Shown: piece after piece, positions 12,483 to 14,381 of the stretch
How positions within the stretch are numbered: the first letter of the stretch is position 1
Layout: each line of letters begins with the position of its first letter
From: Verrucomicrobiota bacterium
GTDB taxonomy: Bacteria > Verrucomicrobiota > Verrucomicrobiia > Chthoniobacterales > UBA10450
Assembly (NCBI GenBank): GCA_003218615.1
Contig: QHOD01000069.1
Coordinates: forward strand, 1-14,381
Reading direction: 5' to 3'
Length of the DNA stretch: 14,381 bases
Made by a program: the position numbers and the translations under genes
The notes under the pieces: generated by a model
Told to the model about the DNA's origin: nothing
Databases searched by the model: none
Seen by the model: the letters and a program-made list of their open reading frames with translations, nothing else

Positions 12483-12927
12483 TGAGCGAGGCGAGGCGAG
12501 CGCGGATCTCGAATAGCTCGGCCTGCTCACGCCGGGCGACGCTGTCTCTTTTAATCGCCGCGCGAATGGATGCGAGCAGGTTTTCATCGTTCACGGGTTT
12601 GGTGAGGAAATCAAGCGCGCCGCTTTTCATTGCCTGCACACTCTTTGGAATATCACCGTGACCAGTGAGAAAAATAATGGGCAGCACGCTGCCTTTGCGG
12701 GCGAGCGCTCTTTGCAGTTCCATCCCGTTGATGCCGGGCATCATCAGATCGAGCACCAGACACCCCGGTTTGTGCAGGTCGTGCTGCGCGAGAAATTCGC
12801 CGGGCGACGCAAACGCGGCTACAACGAAGCCAGCCGCGCGCAAAAGGCGCGAAAGCGCTTTCCGCACCGGCGCCTCATCGTCCACGATGAAAACGGTTGG
12901 CGCGTCTGGTTCGGACACAGCGGACAT
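12295..12927 (-). CDS. FixJ/NarL-type response regulator (RR3)
   Basis: A full-length 210-residue two-component transcription regulator. The receiver has the acidic pair D16/D17 (IVDDE), phospho-acceptor D60 (LVLDLMMPG), T88 in IIFLTGHGDIP and K110 in FLTKPV. The GHGDIP..VxAMKxGAxDFLxKP signature is typical of the FixJ branch. A linker (about 125-144) leads to a LuxR/NarL helix-turn-helix domain from LTPREQEVL to the end (about 145-205), with the recognition helix around KTIKVHRARVMTK. It lies 99 bp downstream of the sensor kinase on the same strand, so it is the likely partner. It is the probable DNA-binding output for the palindromes upstream of RR1, RR2 and surface A, but no binding is shown. 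Confidence 0.93.
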   Translation of the reverse strand: MSAVSEPDAPTVFIVDDEAPVRKALSRLLRAAGFVVAAFASPGEFLAQHDLHKPGCLVLDLMMPGINGMELQRALARKGSVLPIIFLTGHGDIPKSVQAMKSGALDFLTKPVNDENLLASIRAAIKRDSVARREQAELFEIRARLASLTPREQEVLDHVVTGKLNKQIADDLGVVEKTIKVHRARVMTKMKIQSVAELVRLVERSGIRNQ

Positions 12928-12956
12928 TGCTCGTCAATGATCCCAGTTATTTTGTA

Positions 12957-12977
12957 GGGCGTTTCCATGAAACGCCA
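12957..12977. repeat. REP-like hairpin between kinase and RR3 genes
   Basis: GGCGTTTC (12958-12965), loop CAT, GAAACGCC (12969-12976) is a perfect 8-bp stem. The same core with loop CCA occurs at 3873-3891 and a decayed form near 5485-5495. Being inside the presumed kinase-RR3 transcript, it could tune expression of the regulator relative to the kinase. Confidence 0.6.
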
Positions 12978-13026
12978 GACCATTTTGTGCGAATTAGCGT
13001 TGGCATGTATTCGCGGGGGTTAAAAT

Positions 13027-14381
13027 TCAACGGTTGACAGGCAGTTCGAAATGGAACGTGGCGCCGCGGTCGAGATTGTTCGTGGCCCAGATTTTTCCTC
13101 GATGCGCACGAATGATGGTGTGGCAGACGGAGAGCCCAAGCCCCATTCCCTCCGCTTTAGTGGTGAAAAAAGGCTCGAAGACGCGGTCCATTTTTTCCTC
13201 TGGAATGCTCTCACCCCGATCGGTCACGGATACACGCACCGCGCCGTTGTCCAGTTCGGTAACGACGCGCAGCCGGCGATCCGAAGGCTCGCAATCTTCC
13301 ATCGCTTCGCAGCCATTAAGCACCAGGTTAAGCAGGACCTGCTCAAGCTGGATCCAGTCCCCGGTAACTGCGGGCAAATTCTGCGCGAGTTCTGTATCCA
13401 TGGTCACGTTTTGATTCATGAGGTCGTTGCCCACTAGTTTTAGGACGTCCTGGACGACCTTATTGATGTCGATATCACCAGTATGCTTTGGCATTTCCCT
13501 TTTTTTGAACAGGACGCGCAGGCGCTGGATCATTTCGCCAGCGCGCGTGTCTTCGGCCACAATGTCATTAAGGATCTCGCGCAGCTCGTTAAGATCGACA
13601 ACTTCGTCCGCGAGAAATCGCTGAGCAGCCTGAGCGTTGCTGAGGATAGAGGTAAGCGGCTGGTTTAGCTCGTGCGCGAGCGAGCCGGAAAGTTCGCCAA
13701 GCATCGTCACACGTGAGAGGTGCGCCAGCTCATCGCGTTGACGCGCCCCCTCTAACTCTGCCCGTTTCCGCTCGCTAATATCGACAATCGAGGCCAAAAC
13801 AAAAAGCCCTTCCGGAGTGTGAATGGGATTGAGACCGATCTCGACTGGAAATTCGCTGCCGTCCTTACGCCGGGCAAACAGCTCGCGCCCTGCGCCCATC
13901 GAGCGAGCCTGGGCATCGCCAAGGTAACCGTGGCGAAAGCCGGCGTGCCTAGACTGGAATCGCTTGGGGACAAGCATCTCGATGGGCTGACCGATGAGCT
14001 CATCGCGTGTATAACCAAAGAAGGTCTCAACCTGGGCGTTCACGAGAATGATCTTGCCCTTGCTGTTAGCCATGACCATTCCGCTGGGCGCCGCCTCGAC
14101 CACCAGCCGGAAGCGTTCTTCTGCCAACTTGCGTTCGGTGATGTCGATCAAAACACCACGCTCCCATACCGGCTTGCCCGTGTCGTCGAACTCGATGTGC
14201 GCGCGCCTTGTCATCCAGCGAACTTTGCCGCCGGGCATTACTACGCGGTATTCGGCTTCGATTTCGCCTCTTGTGTCCAAGGACCTCTTCACCGTGTTAC
14301 GCACGTATTCACGATCTTCCGGATGGATAACTCTACGGACGCTCTCTGCGCTGAGCCTCTCGTCCTTAGAGAAGCCCAAAA
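13027..14381 (-). CDS. PAS-domain sensor histidine kinase (partial, N-terminus missing)
   Basis: The frame is open to the window edge; the first possible start near 14379 (TTG) sits inside a PAS domain, so the gene continues upstream. In the visible 450 residues: the end of a PAS/PAC domain to about 84 (HPEDRE, RWMTRRA, DITERK), a second PAS/PAC at about 90-204 (IVDISERKRAE), a short coiled coil, then a HisKA domain with H236 in the H-box SLAHELNQPLTSI, followed by a HATPase_c domain with N-box NLVLNGCEAM, the G1 region TDRGESIPEE, the F-box FEPFFTTK and the G2 motif GMGLGLS. It would autophosphorylate on H236 and pass phosphate to the receivers just downstream. No transmembrane segment is visible here; the missing N-terminus may hold one. 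G1 departs from the usual DxGxG, with Ser in place of the second Gly. Confidence 0.92.
   Translation of the reverse strand, partial: LGFSKDERLSAESVRRVIHPEDREYVRNTVKRSLDTRGEIEAEYRVVMPGGKVRWMTRRAHIEFDDTGKPVWERGVLIDITERKLAEERFRLVVEAAPSGMVMANSKGKIILVNAQVETFFGYTRDELIGQPIEMLVPKRFQSRHAGFRHGYLGDAQARSMGAGRELFARRKDGSEFPVEIGLNPIHTPEGLFVLASIVDISERKRAELEGARQRDELAHLSRVTMLGELSGSLAHELNQPLTSILSNAQAAQRFLADEVVDLNELREILNDIVAEDTRAGEMIQRLRVLFKKREMPKHTGDIDINKVVQDVLKLVGNDLMNQNVTMDTELAQNLPAVTGDWIQLEQVLLNLVLNGCEAMEDCEPSDRRLRVVTELDNGAVRVSVTDRGESIPEEKMDRVFEPFFTTKAEGMGLGLSVCHTIIRAHRGKIWATNNLDRGATFHFELPVNR

Noticed and set aside
3900..14381. Mobile element as the cause of the duplications
   Set aside because: No transposase, integrase, terminal inverted repeats or target-site duplication was seen; the 576-bp block has simple tandem ends.

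Overview
The window looks like part of the chromosome of a soil-type Gram-negative bacterium, most likely Verrucomicrobiota (a Chthoniobacter-like lineage). The reasons are two large secreted proteins built of autotransporter-associated beta-strand (PATR) repeats that end in a PEP-CTERM/exosortase sorting tail instead of a beta-barrel, REP-like palindromes between genes, moderately high GC, and an eno-ftsB housekeeping pair. The taxonomic call is inference from gene content only.

Layout. (1) 1-2028, minus strand: an ABC-transporter ATPase cut by the window edge, overlapping an acylphosphatase gene by 8 bp, and upstream of these two small exported proteins of unknown function that overlap by 4 bp. 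(2) 2184-3833, plus strand: enolase followed with no gap by an FtsB/DivIC-type cell-division protein. A sigma70-like promoter sits just before eno, and a palindrome at 3861-3901 separates this pair from the next, convergent gene. (3) 3900-14381, minus strand: about 10.5 kb of collinear genes. Read in transcription order they are a PAS sensor histidine kinase (5' end outside the window), a full FixJ/NarL-type response regulator (RR3), a chimeric response regulator (RR2), a receiver-only response regulator (RR1), a giant PATR/PEP-CTERM surface protein broken by a frameshift (surface B), and a smaller PATR/PEP-CTERM protein (surface A).

The third region is the interesting one. An exact 576-bp tandem duplication (11331-11906 and 11907-12482) fused the first 89 codons of RR1 in frame to the LuxR-type DNA-binding domain of RR3, creating RR2. 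The same RR1 gene head appears a third time, diverged: surface A starts with about 18 codons of the receiver domain (starting M-T-N-N-R-P) joined directly to a signal peptide, and keeps upstream of it the palindrome TGGAC-CTTA-GTCCA that also precedes RR1 and RR2. Surface B starts with a GTG overlapping the RR1 stop codon. So both surface proteins are tied, by sequence, to regulator heads and to one putative operator. The inferred picture is a two-component-controlled surface-adhesin locus that is being actively reshaped by tandem duplication and repeat recombination. No transposase, CRISPR array, tRNA or rRNA was seen. Because several key events involve near-identical repeats, assembly error must be excluded for the 576-bp duplication and the surface B frameshift.
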